A DNA stretch of 64,000 bases from an uncultured Lachnospiraceae bacterium (lineage in GTDB: Bacteria > Bacillota > Clostridia > Lachnospirales > Lachnospiraceae): assembly GCA_910587635.1 (NCBI GenBank), contig CAJUNB010000018.1, positions 248,001 through 312,000 of the forward strand. Reading direction: 5' to 3'. Below, piece after piece: positions 1-8,028 of the stretch (within the stretch, counting starts at the first letter, position 1; every line of letters starts with the position of its first letter). A program made the position numbers and the translations under genes. Under the pieces are notes generated by a model that was not told the origin of the DNA, did not search any database, and saw only the letters and a program-made list of their open reading frames with translations.

Positions 1-8
1 GCCTTCAT

Positions 9-329
9 GTGCATGAAGCGTTGAAAAACCGGATTCTGAATGAAATACCGGAAGAGGGAAAACTGAGTGACCTGGCTTCGTTTTTTAAAGTATTCGGTGA
101 TGTGACGAGAGTCCGTATCCTGTATGCCCTGCTCTGCTCGGAAATGTGTGTCTGCGATCTGGCGCAGGTGTTGGATATGACCCAGTCTGCCATATCCCAT
201 CAGCTCAGGACTTTAAAGCAGATGGCTCTCGTAAAGAACAGACGGGTAGGAAAGACAGTATTTTATTCTCTGTCTGACAGCCATATTTCCATGATATTGA
301 GTCAGGGGATGGAACATATTGAGGAATAG
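9..329 (+). CDS. ArsR/SmtB-family metal-sensing repressor
   Basis: A 106-residue winged-helix repressor of the ArsR/SmtB family. The metal-site motif of CadC/SmtB proteins is visible as MCVCDLAQVL at about residues 46-55, followed by the recognition helix (MTQSAISHQLRTLK) and the wing (KNRRVGKTVFYSLSD). Family members bind DNA without metal and release it when Zn, Cd or Pb binds the cysteines. It lies directly upstream of a metal chaperone and a P-type efflux ATPase, which it probably represses. The first possible start is GTG at 9 with no ribosome site visible before it, and the frame stays open to the window edge, so the true start may lie outside the window. Confidence 0.85.
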   Translation: MHEALKNRILNEIPEEGKLSDLASFFKVFGDVTRVRILYALLCSEMCVCDLAQVLDMTQSAISHQLRTLKQMALVKNRRVGKTVFYSLSDSHISMILSQGMEHIEE

Positions 330-380
330 CAGACAAAAATAGGATATTACGAATTTATTTTAGAAAGAGAGGAAATGAAA

Positions 381-602
381 ATGATTAAAACATATATATT
401 GGAAGATTTGGATTGTGCGCATTGTGCAGGGCTGATTGAGGGAGAAGTGGCGAAGCTGGATGGAGTGACAAAGAGTACAGTGACACTTCTGACACAGAAA
501 CTTGTGGTGGATATTGCAGATGCCCAGGCCGGTTCTCTGACAAAAGCCGTGAAAAAGATCGTGAAAAAATATGAGCCGGACGTAACAGTGGTGGAGAAAT
601 AG
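381..602 (+). CDS. small heavy-metal-associated (HMA) domain protein
   Basis: A stand-alone HMA domain of 73 residues with the metal site DLDCAHCAGL near the N-terminus. The usual G-M-x-C-x-x-C is changed to L-D-C-A-H-C, so the Gly-Met pair is missing while both cysteines remain. GAGAGG lies 8 bases upstream of the ATG at 381, better spaced than the ATG at 375. The gene sits between the ArsR repressor and an ATPase that has no N-terminal HMA domain of its own, so this protein may supply that function in trans as a metal donor or sensor. That role is inferred from the arrangement. Confidence 0.8.
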   Translation: MIKTYILEDLDCAHCAGLIEGEVAKLDGVTKSTVTLLTQKLVVDIADAQAGSLTKAVKKIVKKYEPDVTVVEK

Positions 603-611
603 AGGTGATCG

Positions 612-2480
612 GTGGTGACTAAAAAATTAAAAAAGAGGCTGTACCGGATACTGGCAGGAGGGATTCTGTTTGCGGGAGCAGTCCTCATAGAGCAGGCATG
701 GGGCAGTATATACCCCAATCTGGGACTTATCGTCTTTCTGGCGGCCTTTCTTGTGAGTGGCGGAGATGTAATAAAGAAAGCGGCCATGAATATTACAAGA
801 GGCCATGTATTTGATGAGAATTTCCTGATGACCATTGCCACGGTGGGAGCTTTCCTTGTAGGAGAATATCCTGAGGGCTGTGCTGTCATGCTGTTTTATC
901 AGGTAGGGGAATGGTTCCAGGCCTATGCAGTTCATAAATCCCGCAGATCCATTCGGGAACTGATGGACATCCGGCCGGATTACGCCAATGTCTTAAGGGG
1001 GACAGAGCCGGAGGCAGTATCACCTGAAGAAGTAAAGCCGGGAGAATTGATCGTCGTGAAACCGGGCGAGAGGATTCCGCTGGACGGCACCGTGGAAAAA
1101 GGAACGACGATGCTGGATACGATGGCGCTGACGGGAGAAAGCCTGCCCCGGGAAGCCGGGGAAGGGGATACGGTCATCAGTGGCTGTGTCAATCAGTCCG
1201 GGGTCATAGAGGTGCGGGTTACAAAAGGGTTTGGGGAATCTACTGTGTCCAAGATTTTGGAACTGGTGGAAAACGCGAGCAGCCGGAAATCGGAGAGTGA
1301 AAATTTTATTTCTAAATTTGCCAGATATTATACGCCTGTTGTAGTAGTGCTTGCCCTGCTGCTGGCAGTGGTTCCTCCGGTACTGTCTGGCGGAGACTGG
1401 AATATATGGATCTACAGAGCCTTGTCATTTCTCGTAGTATCCTGTCCCTGTGCGCTTGTGATCTCTATACCTCTCAGCTTTTTTGGAGGTCTGGGCGGTG
1501 CCAGCAAAGCAGGGGTCCTGATCAAAGGAAGCAATTATCTGGAGGCGCTTTCCAGGGCGGAGATTCTGGTCATGGACAAAACAGGTACTTTGACGAAAGG
1601 GAATTTTGCAGTGAGCCGGATTGTGCCTGCAGTAGAGGAAAAGGGCGCAGAAGAGAAACTTCTGGAGCTGACTGCCTGTGCGGAAAGCGGTTCTAATCAT
1701 CCCATTTCCCGGTCATTGTTGCAGGCTTATGGAAAGGAAATTGACAGAAGCAGAATATCTGATCTGGAAGATTTGGCCGGGTTTGGCGTCATTGCAATTA
1801 TTGACGGAAAAAAGATTGTGGCCGGTAATTTGCGGCATATGGAGCAAAACGGGATATCCTGCGTCCAGGCACAAGAGGTGGGTACGGTAGTCTATACAGC
1901 CTGTGATGGAAAGTATCTGGGGTATATTGTCATTGCGGATGAGATCAGGGCCGACGCGAAAGAAGCTGTTCAGAAACTGAAGATGTGCGGCATCACAGAG
2001 ACCGTTATGCTGACCGGGGACAGGAAGGAAACAGCGGAGGCGGTGGCAAAGGAAATCGGCATTGAAAGGGTATATGCGGAGCTGCTTCCCGGTGATAAAG
2101 TGGACAAAATGGAAGAGTTACTTCAGAAAAAATCCGCAGGAGGCAAGCTTGTATTCGTGGGAGACGGTATGAACGATGCGCCGGTACTGGCCCGTTCCGA
2201 TATCGGCATTGCCATGGGCGGACTCGGCAGCGATGCGGCGATCGAAGCTGCGGACATTGTCATCATGACAGATGAACCGTCCAAGATCGCCAGGGCTATA
2301 GAGATCTCCCGCAGGACTCTTACCATCGTAAAGCAGAATACAGTATTTGCTATCGGTGTCAAAGTGCTGATTCTCATACTGGCAGCCTGTGGTGTCGCTT
2401 CTATGTGGGCGGCAGTGTTCGGTGATGTGGGCGTGGCGGTGATTGCGATTCTGAATGCCATGCGGGCGCTGAAAGCGTAA
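612..2480 (+). CDS. cadA: heavy-metal translocating P1B-type ATPase (CadA/ZntA-like)
   Basis: A 622-residue P1B-type ATPase that pumps soft divalent metals (Cd, Zn, Pb) out of the cell. Visible motifs are the actuator TGES, the membrane metal site SCPCALVISIPLSFFGG near residue 277, the phosphorylation loop MDKTGTLTKG near residue 321, the nucleotide-site histidine in SNHPIS, and the hinge GDGMNDAPVLA. CPC followed by a non-copper helix and the ArsR neighbour favour the Zn/Cd class over copper. It lacks the N-terminal HMA domain, which is encoded just upstream as a separate gene. The start is GTG at 612 or GTG at 615. The metal specificity is inferred. Confidence 0.9.
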   Translation: MVTKKLKKRLYRILAGGILFAGAVLIEQAWGSIYPNLGLIVFLAAFLVSGGDVIKKAAMNITRGHVFDENFLMTIATVGAFLVGEYPEGCAVMLFYQVGEWFQAYAVHKSRRSIRELMDIRPDYANVLRGTEPEAVSPEEVKPGELIVVKPGERIPLDGTVEKGTTMLDTMALTGESLPREAGEGDTVISGCVNQSGVIEVRVTKGFGESTVSKILELVENASSRKSESENFISKFARYYTPVVVVLALLLAVVPPVLSGGDWNIWIYRALSFLVVSCPCALVISIPLSFFGGLGGASKAGVLIKGSNYLEALSRAEILVMDKTGTLTKGNFAVSRIVPAVEEKGAEEKLLELTACAESGSNHPISRSLLQAYGKEIDRSRISDLEDLAGFGVIAIIDGKKIVAGNLRHMEQNGISCVQAQEVGTVVYTACDGKYLGYIVIADEIRADAKEAVQKLKMCGITETVMLTGDRKETAEAVAKEIGIERVYAELLPGDKVDKMEELLQKKSAGGKLVFVGDGMNDAPVLARSDIGIAMGGLGSDAAIEAADIVIMTDEPSKIARAIEISRRTLTIVKQNTVFAIGVKVLILILAACGVASMWAAVFGDVGVAVIAILNAMRALKA

Positions 2481-2554
2481 AGGGAATATTCGAAATCTGC
2501 AGAGCAGGCCGTATTTTTATGGCAGAGATGCTAATATAAAATGTGGATTGATAG

Positions 2555-2592
2555 TCCGCTTGTGTGCGATGGGCATGCAAGCGGAATTTTTG
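2555..2592 (+). terminator. rho-independent terminator after the metal ATPase
   Basis: An 8-bp perfect stem (tccgcttg at 2555-2562, caagcgga at 2578-2585) is followed by a run of T. It lies 75 bases past the ATPase stop and would separate the metal operon from the corrinoid pair. The 2481-2711 gap shows no cobalamin riboswitch (no B12 box seen). Confidence 0.7.
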
Positions 2593-2711
2593 TGTCAGGC
2601 CACATCGACTGCAAGTGGGGAAGCGCTTGCTATTTATTATAACGTGCATATAATAGATAGGAAGGGAGCAGTCAACAAGTAAAAAAGATCAGTTGAAAGC
2701 AGACGAGTTAG

Positions 2712-3404
2712 ATGAAAAAGCAAACATTTCAGATCGCATTAACCCCAAAAGAACTAAACGAGATGGCGGGACGATATCATTTTGACGGAGAAGCCCTGCC
2801 ACAGATAGAAGCGTTATATCGGACGGTGCTCCCTCTGCTTCGGACAGAGGCAGTGTATCGGCTGCTACAGAACGGTAAATTGGCTTCCCTGCACATGCCT
2901 TTTACCGATGTCTGCGCCTGCGCTGTAACACTGGGGGCGGGAATTGACCGCCTGCAGGAACTCTACAGTGAGGTGGGGGCAGTGTGGGAAAACTATATAT
3001 TGGAATGCATTGGAAATACGTTATTGGAGAAGGCATATGAAAAGCTGGGCGCATTGATATGGCAGGAGACGGGACTATACCTGAACGAATATCGGTTTCC
3101 CGGTTCGGAGATGCCCATAGAGACGGTGAAAGAAATTTTACAGGAATTGTCAGAGGGAAAAGCGTCCTCTATCGTTTATAATGAAGTATATACGCTGCAG
3201 CCAAAAAAGAGCGTAGTGTTTCTTGGCATTTTAGGAGAAAGGAAGGGAGAATGCAGCGTCTGCAACGGCTGTGGCAGGATGGAATGTGAATACCGGAAAA
3301 GAAGTGTACACAGAAAAGACGAGGAGGCCTTCCGAAAATCGGAAAATTACAGCTACGGCTATCAGAGGATATTTGGCGTAGTGGAAAAAGGAGAGGAGAA
3401 ATGA
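2712..3404 (+). CDS. stand-alone methionine-synthase (B12-dependent) activation-domain-like protein
   Basis: A 230-residue protein resembling the vitamin-B12-dependent methionine synthase activation domain, but without the rest of MetH. Family hallmarks include the ACAVTLGAGIDR stretch, the EYRFPGSEMP segment and the late PKKSVVFLGILG strand. It ends in a cysteine cluster, CSVCNGCGRMECEYR, that resembles the C-x-x-C...C tails of free-standing corrinoid-associated homologues and could hold a metal or Fe-S centre. It overlaps the following adenosyltransferase gene by ATGA, so the two are translationally coupled. A role in reactivating or handling a corrinoid protein is inferred; no methyltransferase or corrinoid protein gene is adjacent. 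Confidence 0.7.
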   Translation: MKKQTFQIALTPKELNEMAGRYHFDGEALPQIEALYRTVLPLLRTEAVYRLLQNGKLASLHMPFTDVCACAVTLGAGIDRLQELYSEVGAVWENYILECIGNTLLEKAYEKLGALIWQETGLYLNEYRFPGSEMPIETVKEILQELSEGKASSIVYNEVYTLQPKKSVVFLGILGERKGECSVCNGCGRMECEYRKRSVHRKDEEAFRKSENYSYGYQRIFGVVEKGEEK

Positions 3405-3919
3405 TACAACTCTACTGTGGAGATGGTAAAGGCAAAACAACGGCAGCCACAGGAGCAGCAGTCAGGGCAGTCGGCCGGGGCCGAAAGGCCATATTTGCCC
3501 AATTTATGAAGGGGCAGGAAAGCGGAGAAATCAAAGTGCTGAATGAGCTGGCCGGGATACGGGTACTGCGCAGCGGCGAAGAGTTTCCTTTCTATACCCG
3601 TATGACGGAAAGGGAAAAGGAACGGCTGACGGAGATTCATAATCGTATATTAAAAGAAATCCTGAAAGCGCTGGAGAGAAAAGAAGCGGATTTCGTTGTC
3701 TTGGATGAGATCACTCATGGGTGCAGATTTCAGGTGCTCGATGAGCGACTATTGGAACGGATACTGGACTATGGGAAGGGAGAAGCTGTGGAAATTGTGT
3801 TGACAGGCAGGGGCCCCTCAGAGAGACTGCTGGAAGCGAGCGATTATATTTCAGAAATTGCATGTATCAGACATCCCTATGAAAAAGGAATAAGGGCGAG
3901 AGGCGGCGTAGAGTTGTAG
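3401..3919 (+). CDS. cobO: cob(I)alamin adenosyltransferase (CobA/CobO/BtuR type)
   Basis: A 172-residue P-loop enzyme of the CobA/BtuR family, which transfers the adenosyl group of ATP to cob(I)alamin. The N-terminal nucleotide loop YCGDGKGKTTAATGAA is characteristic, followed by the AQFMKGQESGE strand, the VLDEITHG Walker-B-like segment and the LTGRGPSERLLEASDYISE end. Length matches the family. It starts within the stop codon of the preceding activation-domain gene (ATGA), so both proteins are probably made together for corrinoid metabolism. Confidence 0.9.
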   Translation: MIQLYCGDGKGKTTAATGAAVRAVGRGRKAIFAQFMKGQESGEIKVLNELAGIRVLRSGEEFPFYTRMTEREKERLTEIHNRILKEILKALERKEADFVVLDEITHGCRFQVLDERLLERILDYGKGEAVEIVLTGRGPSERLLEASDYISEIACIRHPYEKGIRARGGVEL

Positions 3920-3933
3920 GATGACCGGAACTT

Positions 3934-3980
3934 TTGCAGTTGCCTTTTCAGGACAGGCTTTCCTGCCTGAAAACTGCACA
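3934..3980 (+). other. stem-loop after the corrinoid pair
   Basis: An extended hairpin (outer gcagtt/aactgc, inner ttttcagg/cctgaaaa) lies 15 bases after the cobO stop. It is not followed by a T-run on the plus strand, so it may be an mRNA-end stabiliser rather than a classical terminator. Confidence 0.4.
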
Positions 3981-4071
3981 AAAACAGACGCTATTTTCTC
4001 ATCTACTCTGTTTCGATAAAGTATTCCCTGTTAAAAGTGTAAAAAAATAATTAAAAAAAAGAAAATTCATG

Positions 4072-4100
4072 TTGCTTTTTAACGAAGATTGTATTATTAT
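4072..4100 (+). promoter_or_regulatory. sigma-A type promoter of the ROK/M24/ABC operon
   Basis: A -35-like TTGCTT (4072-4077) is followed after 17 bases by TATTAT (4095-4100) in AT-rich sequence, 44 bases before the ROK kinase start. This is the best candidate promoter for the catabolic operon. Confidence 0.5.
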
Positions 4101-4143
4101 ATTTATAACTTCATTGGAGAAATAAATAGAAATAAGGTGAATT

Positions 4144-5085
4144 ATGAATGTAGTATTTGGGGCAGATATCGGTGGGACAGATATTAAGTTGGGGATGTTC
4201 CAGGAGGACGGCAGGCTTTTGTCGAAGTGGCTCATACCTACGAGGATGGAGGACAATGGACGGCTGATCTTTGATGATATCGCCAGTGAAATAAAAAATA
4301 AGATGCAGGAGAAATCGGTGTCTTCTCAATGTGTTCTTGGAATCGGATGCGGGTTCCCGGCACCGGTCGACAATCGTTCTTTTGTCAGGAACTGTGTGAA
4401 TCTGGGAATTAAAGATATTTATCCTGGTAAAGAGATGGAAAAGAGGATGCCGGGACTTATTGTCAGGATTGGAAATGATGCCAATATTGCCGCCCTGGGT
4501 GAAATGTGGCAGGGAAGCGGACAGGGGAGGCGGAATCTGCTTCTTGTCACTCTGGGTACAGGAGTGGGAAGCGGCATTGTCATAGATGGGAAAATTGTAA
4601 GCGGCCGACATGGCATTGCTGGAGAGATCGGACATTTCATGGTAGACCCGCTGGAGACAGAGCATTGTTCCTGTGGCGGGACGGGGCATCTGAATCAGAT
4701 CGCTTCCGTACCGGGTATTTTACACTATGCCAGAAAATTTTTGCAGGAGGATAAGCGGCCGTCCGTGCTTCGGGAAAAAGAAGATTTTGACGGTGCAGAT
4801 TTGACTGATGCTGCAAAAGAGGGAGATGCCATTGCAATGAAAACATTGGACTATTGTATGGGGCATCTGGCCAGGGGACTGGCGATAGCAGCCCACATCA
4901 TAGACCCGGATATTTTTCTCATAGGCGGTGGCATGGCCAAGGCAGGACAGCTGCTCATAGATGTGATTCAGAAACATTATGTGGCAAATCACTATCTGAC
5001 GAAAGAAGAGACGCAGATCAGGCTGGCTTCTCTCGGCAATGATGCCGGTATCTATGGTGCCGCAAAGATGATTATCGATGCCTAG
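4144..5085 (+). CDS. ROK-family sugar kinase
   Basis: A 313-residue ROK protein (glucokinase/N-acetylmannosamine kinase class) without an N-terminal helix-turn-helix, so probably a kinase. The phosphate loop GADIGGTDIKLG is at residues 6-17, the second phosphate motif LVTLGTGVGSGIV is near 135, and the AGEIGH segment leads to the zinc site. That site reads CSCGGTGH rather than the usual C-x-C-G-x-x-G-C, so the last cysteine is a histidine. It is the first gene after a good promoter and is followed by a divergent M24 protein. A sugar or sugar derivative is the expected substrate; which one cannot be read from sequence. Confidence 0.8.
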   Translation: MNVVFGADIGGTDIKLGMFQEDGRLLSKWLIPTRMEDNGRLIFDDIASEIKNKMQEKSVSSQCVLGIGCGFPAPVDNRSFVRNCVNLGIKDIYPGKEMEKRMPGLIVRIGNDANIAALGEMWQGSGQGRRNLLLVTLGTGVGSGIVIDGKIVSGRHGIAGEIGHFMVDPLETEHCSCGGTGHLNQIASVPGILHYARKFLQEDKRPSVLREKEDFDGADLTDAAKEGDAIAMKTLDYCMGHLARGLAIAAHIIDPDIFLIGGGMAKAGQLLIDVIQKHYVANHYLTKEETQIRLASLGNDAGIYGAAKMIIDA

Positions 5086-5195
5086 ATGGCGGGAAATGGT
5101 GGCAGACAATATGTTATGGCGAAAGCGATGACGGACAGAGATGCTCGCAGAAATAAATATGAGAAAAGCGGGCAGGATAGAAAAGAGGATACAAA

Positions 5196-6605
5196 ATGCT
5201 TATTACAGCAAAAGACATTATTTATACAGAAGTGGAAATGCCGGAAGACCTGTTTGTCAATGAGCCGGTGGATATCACAGATGAGACAATCCGGGAAAGA
5301 ATGAAAAAGGTATATAGTGCCATGGAATGGGAGAGTCTGGACACATTGGTGATCTACGCGGACAGAGAACACTATGGAAATTTCAAATATCTCTGCGGTT
5401 TTGCGCCCCGGTTTGAAGAGGCTCTGTTGATTGTCCACAGATCTGGACAGAATTATCTGATGCTTGGGAATGAAATGCTTGGAATGGCAGCTCATAGCCG
5501 TATCATGGCAGAAGCGGTACATACACCCCATTTTTCCCTGCCCAATCAGCCAATGACAGAGGTGGCATTTGCTGAAATACTTGGCAGAGTGGGAATTGTA
5601 CCGGAAAGCCATTTGGGTGTTGCAGGGTGGAAGATGTTCACAGGCTCTACAGAGGATACAAAACAGCTCTATGATGTGCCTTTCTATATAGTAGATGGGC
5701 TTAAGAAGCTGGTTACGGAAAAAGGGCAGATCAGAAATGCAACGGATATTTTTATCCATCCCGGCTATGGAGTCAGAACGAAGGTAAATGCCAATGAGAT
5801 CGCCTATTTTGAATATGGCGCATCTCTCGCTTCCAGCAGAGTGTTTCACACACTGAACAGGGCAGCGGCAGAAATGACAGAAATGGACATCGCGGAGGGG
5901 CTGGCAGCTTTTGGACAGCCGGTCACAGTACAGACGATCTGTGCCGGAGAAGACAGATTTCAAAATGCCGTTGTACAGCCGAGAGACAGAAAGATATGTA
6001 CAGGAGATGCTATCAGTGCCACAGTCGGTCTGTGCGGCGGTCTGACATCGAGGAAGGCCGTAATGGCGAATGGGCCACAAGACCTGCGAAAAGAAGATAA
6101 AGAGTATGTGGAGGAAATGGTGAAACCCTATTTTGCTGCTGCTGCCACATGGTATTCTTCCATATGTGTGGGTAAGAAGGCAGGAGAACTGTATGATTTA
6201 ATCGAACAATGCGTTCCGAAATCCACGTATGGATGGACATTGAATCCGGGGCATCTTACCGGGGAAGAGGAATGGTTGTCCTCTCCCGTTTATCCTGGCA
6301 GTGATATCATTCTGGAGAGTGGAGAAATGTTACAGATGGACATCATTTTGAGCAGAAAAGGATGCAAAGGAGCCAATGCAGAGGACGGTATTGTAATCGC
6401 CGACGCATCCTTGAGAAAGCAGTTAAAAGAACAGTACCCGAAAGTGTGGGAGCGCATGCAGGCCAGACGGGTATATATGACAGAAAAGTTAAATATTCCA
6501 CTGCATCCTGACGTATTACCGTTGTCCAACACGGCAGGATATTTCAGACCATATATTTTAAACCATGAGAAGGCTATGAAGATGCTGGCGGTTTCTGAAG
6601 GATAA
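5196..6605 (+). CDS. divergent M24 (creatinase/aminopeptidase fold) protein, copy 1
   Basis: A 469-residue protein with a creatinase-type N-terminal domain (YADREHYGNFKYLCGF near residue 45) and a pita-bread M24 C-terminal domain (LNPGHLTGEEEW, then NAEDGIVIAD). The usual metal ligands of M24 peptidases are not recognisable: the G-D-x-V-x-x-D-x-G block reads GDAISATVG, and the GHG...HE block reads GHLTGEEEW. This recalls creatinase, a metal-free member of the fold, so a C-N hydrolase or non-peptidase role is plausible. A paralogue lies at 12227-13639. The start ATG at 5196 is preceded by AAAGAGG. The substrate is unknown. Confidence 0.7.
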   Translation: MLITAKDIIYTEVEMPEDLFVNEPVDITDETIRERMKKVYSAMEWESLDTLVIYADREHYGNFKYLCGFAPRFEEALLIVHRSGQNYLMLGNEMLGMAAHSRIMAEAVHTPHFSLPNQPMTEVAFAEILGRVGIVPESHLGVAGWKMFTGSTEDTKQLYDVPFYIVDGLKKLVTEKGQIRNATDIFIHPGYGVRTKVNANEIAYFEYGASLASSRVFHTLNRAAAEMTEMDIAEGLAAFGQPVTVQTICAGEDRFQNAVVQPRDRKICTGDAISATVGLCGGLTSRKAVMANGPQDLRKEDKEYVEEMVKPYFAAAATWYSSICVGKKAGELYDLIEQCVPKSTYGWTLNPGHLTGEEEWLSSPVYPGSDIILESGEMLQMDIILSRKGCKGANAEDGIVIADASLRKQLKEQYPKVWERMQARRVYMTEKLNIPLHPDVLPLSNTAGYFRPYILNHEKAMKMLAVSEG

Positions 6606-6757
6606 TCCGGGACACAGGAGAGAGAAGCAGAGAAAAGCAATGCAGAGAAAACAGTGGAAGAACAGGATGTGCAGGCGCACGGAATGTTTAGAGAGTGATA
6701 AGAAGAGGAAATACTCTTTTTATAGATACTACAAACAAATTTTATGGAGGGAAACGA

Positions 6758-7888
6758 ATGAAAAAACTTGTAGCATTATTATTGATTGCATCCATGGTAG
6801 CCACATTGACTGCCTGTGGATCCTCAGGAAACAACAATGCATCATCAGAGAAACCTGCCAGCCAGGACAGTGCGGCAGAAGAGACCGGTGCCGATGAGGC
6901 AGCGCCCGCAGAAGAAGCAGCGGCAGAAGAAGAGGCACCTGCTGCAGACGGAGAAGAATTTACGATAGGTATCGCTTTTGCAAATGAGAATGGGGCAAGG
7001 TGGCACTATGATGAGAAGTTCATGGTAGAAACGATTGAAGCAGCTGGTGGAAAAGCACTGGTGCAGTGGGCTAACTATGATCAGACGAAACAGGAAAACC
7101 AGGTGGACAATCTGATTACCCAGGGTGTAGACGCGATGATTCTGATCGCAGTTTCTTCCAACATGTCTTCTACAGTAGAGAAGATCAAGGCCGAAGGCAT
7201 TCCGGTAGTATGTTATGACAACTTTGTGCTGGACGCGCCTTTGGATGCTTATCTGGACAGAGATAATGTAGAAGCGGGCCGTATCCAGATGCAGGCAGCG
7301 ATGGACGCTATCGGCGGTAAAGGTAAGATTGCCATTATTCACGGCGAGCCTACCTCCAGCGTTGTACTGGGTATGAAAGAAGGATATGACGAAATACTGG
7401 CAGATTATCCTGATGTAGAAGTGGTTTTAGAGCAGTATTGTGAAAGTTACAGTGCAGAAAAAGCATTGAAATATGCAGAAAATGCATTATCCGCAAACAA
7501 TGACGACATCCAGGCTATCGTTTGTACGGCAGACGTACTGTCACTGGGTATCCTTCCCGCACTGGAGTCTGCGGGGCTGGCAGGAAAGGTATTCCTGACA
7601 GGCATGGACTGTGAAGTGGCAGCAATGCAGGCAGTCAACAAAGGTTATATCGGCCTGGATATCTGGACAGAGATCGATGTATGCGCAACAGAAGCAGCCA
7701 AGGCAGCGATCGCTCTTGTAAAAGGGGAAGAAGTGGCGTATGACGAGATGGTGGACAACGGTGAGTATCAGGTGCCTAAAAAGTTTGTCCCGATCGTAGG
7801 CGTAACAAAAGACAATATTGAGGAATGGGCGACAGAAATTGCTCCTGAAGGCTGGATTACAATGGAAGAGATTCAGAGTGAAGAGTAA
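6758..7888 (+). CDS. sugar-type ABC transporter substrate-binding lipoprotein
   Basis: A 376-residue periplasmic-binding-protein-like lipoprotein of the ribose/galactose class. It starts at ATG 6758 with GGAGG upstream; an upstream in-frame extension lacks a ribosome site. The signal peptide MKKLVALLLIASMVATLTAC ends in a lipobox with Cys20, followed by a long Ala/Glu-rich acidic linker to about residue 67. The mature fold begins at FTIGIAFANENGARW and includes the type-1 binding-protein segments GVDAMILIAVSS and AIVCTADVLSLG. It delivers ligand to the ATPase and permease encoded next. A perfect hairpin follows the gene. Confidence 0.85.
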   Translation: MKKLVALLLIASMVATLTACGSSGNNNASSEKPASQDSAAEETGADEAAPAEEAAAEEEAPAADGEEFTIGIAFANENGARWHYDEKFMVETIEAAGGKALVQWANYDQTKQENQVDNLITQGVDAMILIAVSSNMSSTVEKIKAEGIPVVCYDNFVLDAPLDAYLDRDNVEAGRIQMQAAMDAIGGKGKIAIIHGEPTSSVVLGMKEGYDEILADYPDVEVVLEQYCESYSAEKALKYAENALSANNDDIQAIVCTADVLSLGILPALESAGLAGKVFLTGMDCEVAAMQAVNKGYIGLDIWTEIDVCATEAAKAAIALVKGEEVAYDEMVDNGEYQVPKKFVPIVGVTKDNIEEWATEIAPEGWITMEEIQSEE

Positions 7889-7901
7889 TTGAGGAAAGAT
7901 A

Positions 7902-7932
7902 AAATGCCGCAGGATGTGCTTCTGCGGCATTT
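7902..7932 (+). terminator. intra-operon hairpin after the binding protein
   Basis: An 11-bp perfect stem (aaatgccgcag at 7902-7912, ctgcggcattt at 7922-7932) lies 14 bases after the binding-protein stop and about 100 bases before the ATPase. There is no long T-run, so it may be a partial terminator or a 3' stabiliser that raises binding-protein output over the membrane components. Confidence 0.55.
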
Positions 7933-8028
7933 CTCCTAAACATTCATGTAAACTTGAGATTTTACAATAAATCGATCAGGGAATTGCCGTGCAATCCCTG
8001 AGGACAACAGGTATGGAGAACAAAATAT

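Noticed and set aside
2481..2711. Possible cobalamin riboswitch before the corrinoid pair
   Set aside because: No B12-box-like core is visible; the only clear structure is a terminator for the preceding ATPase gene.
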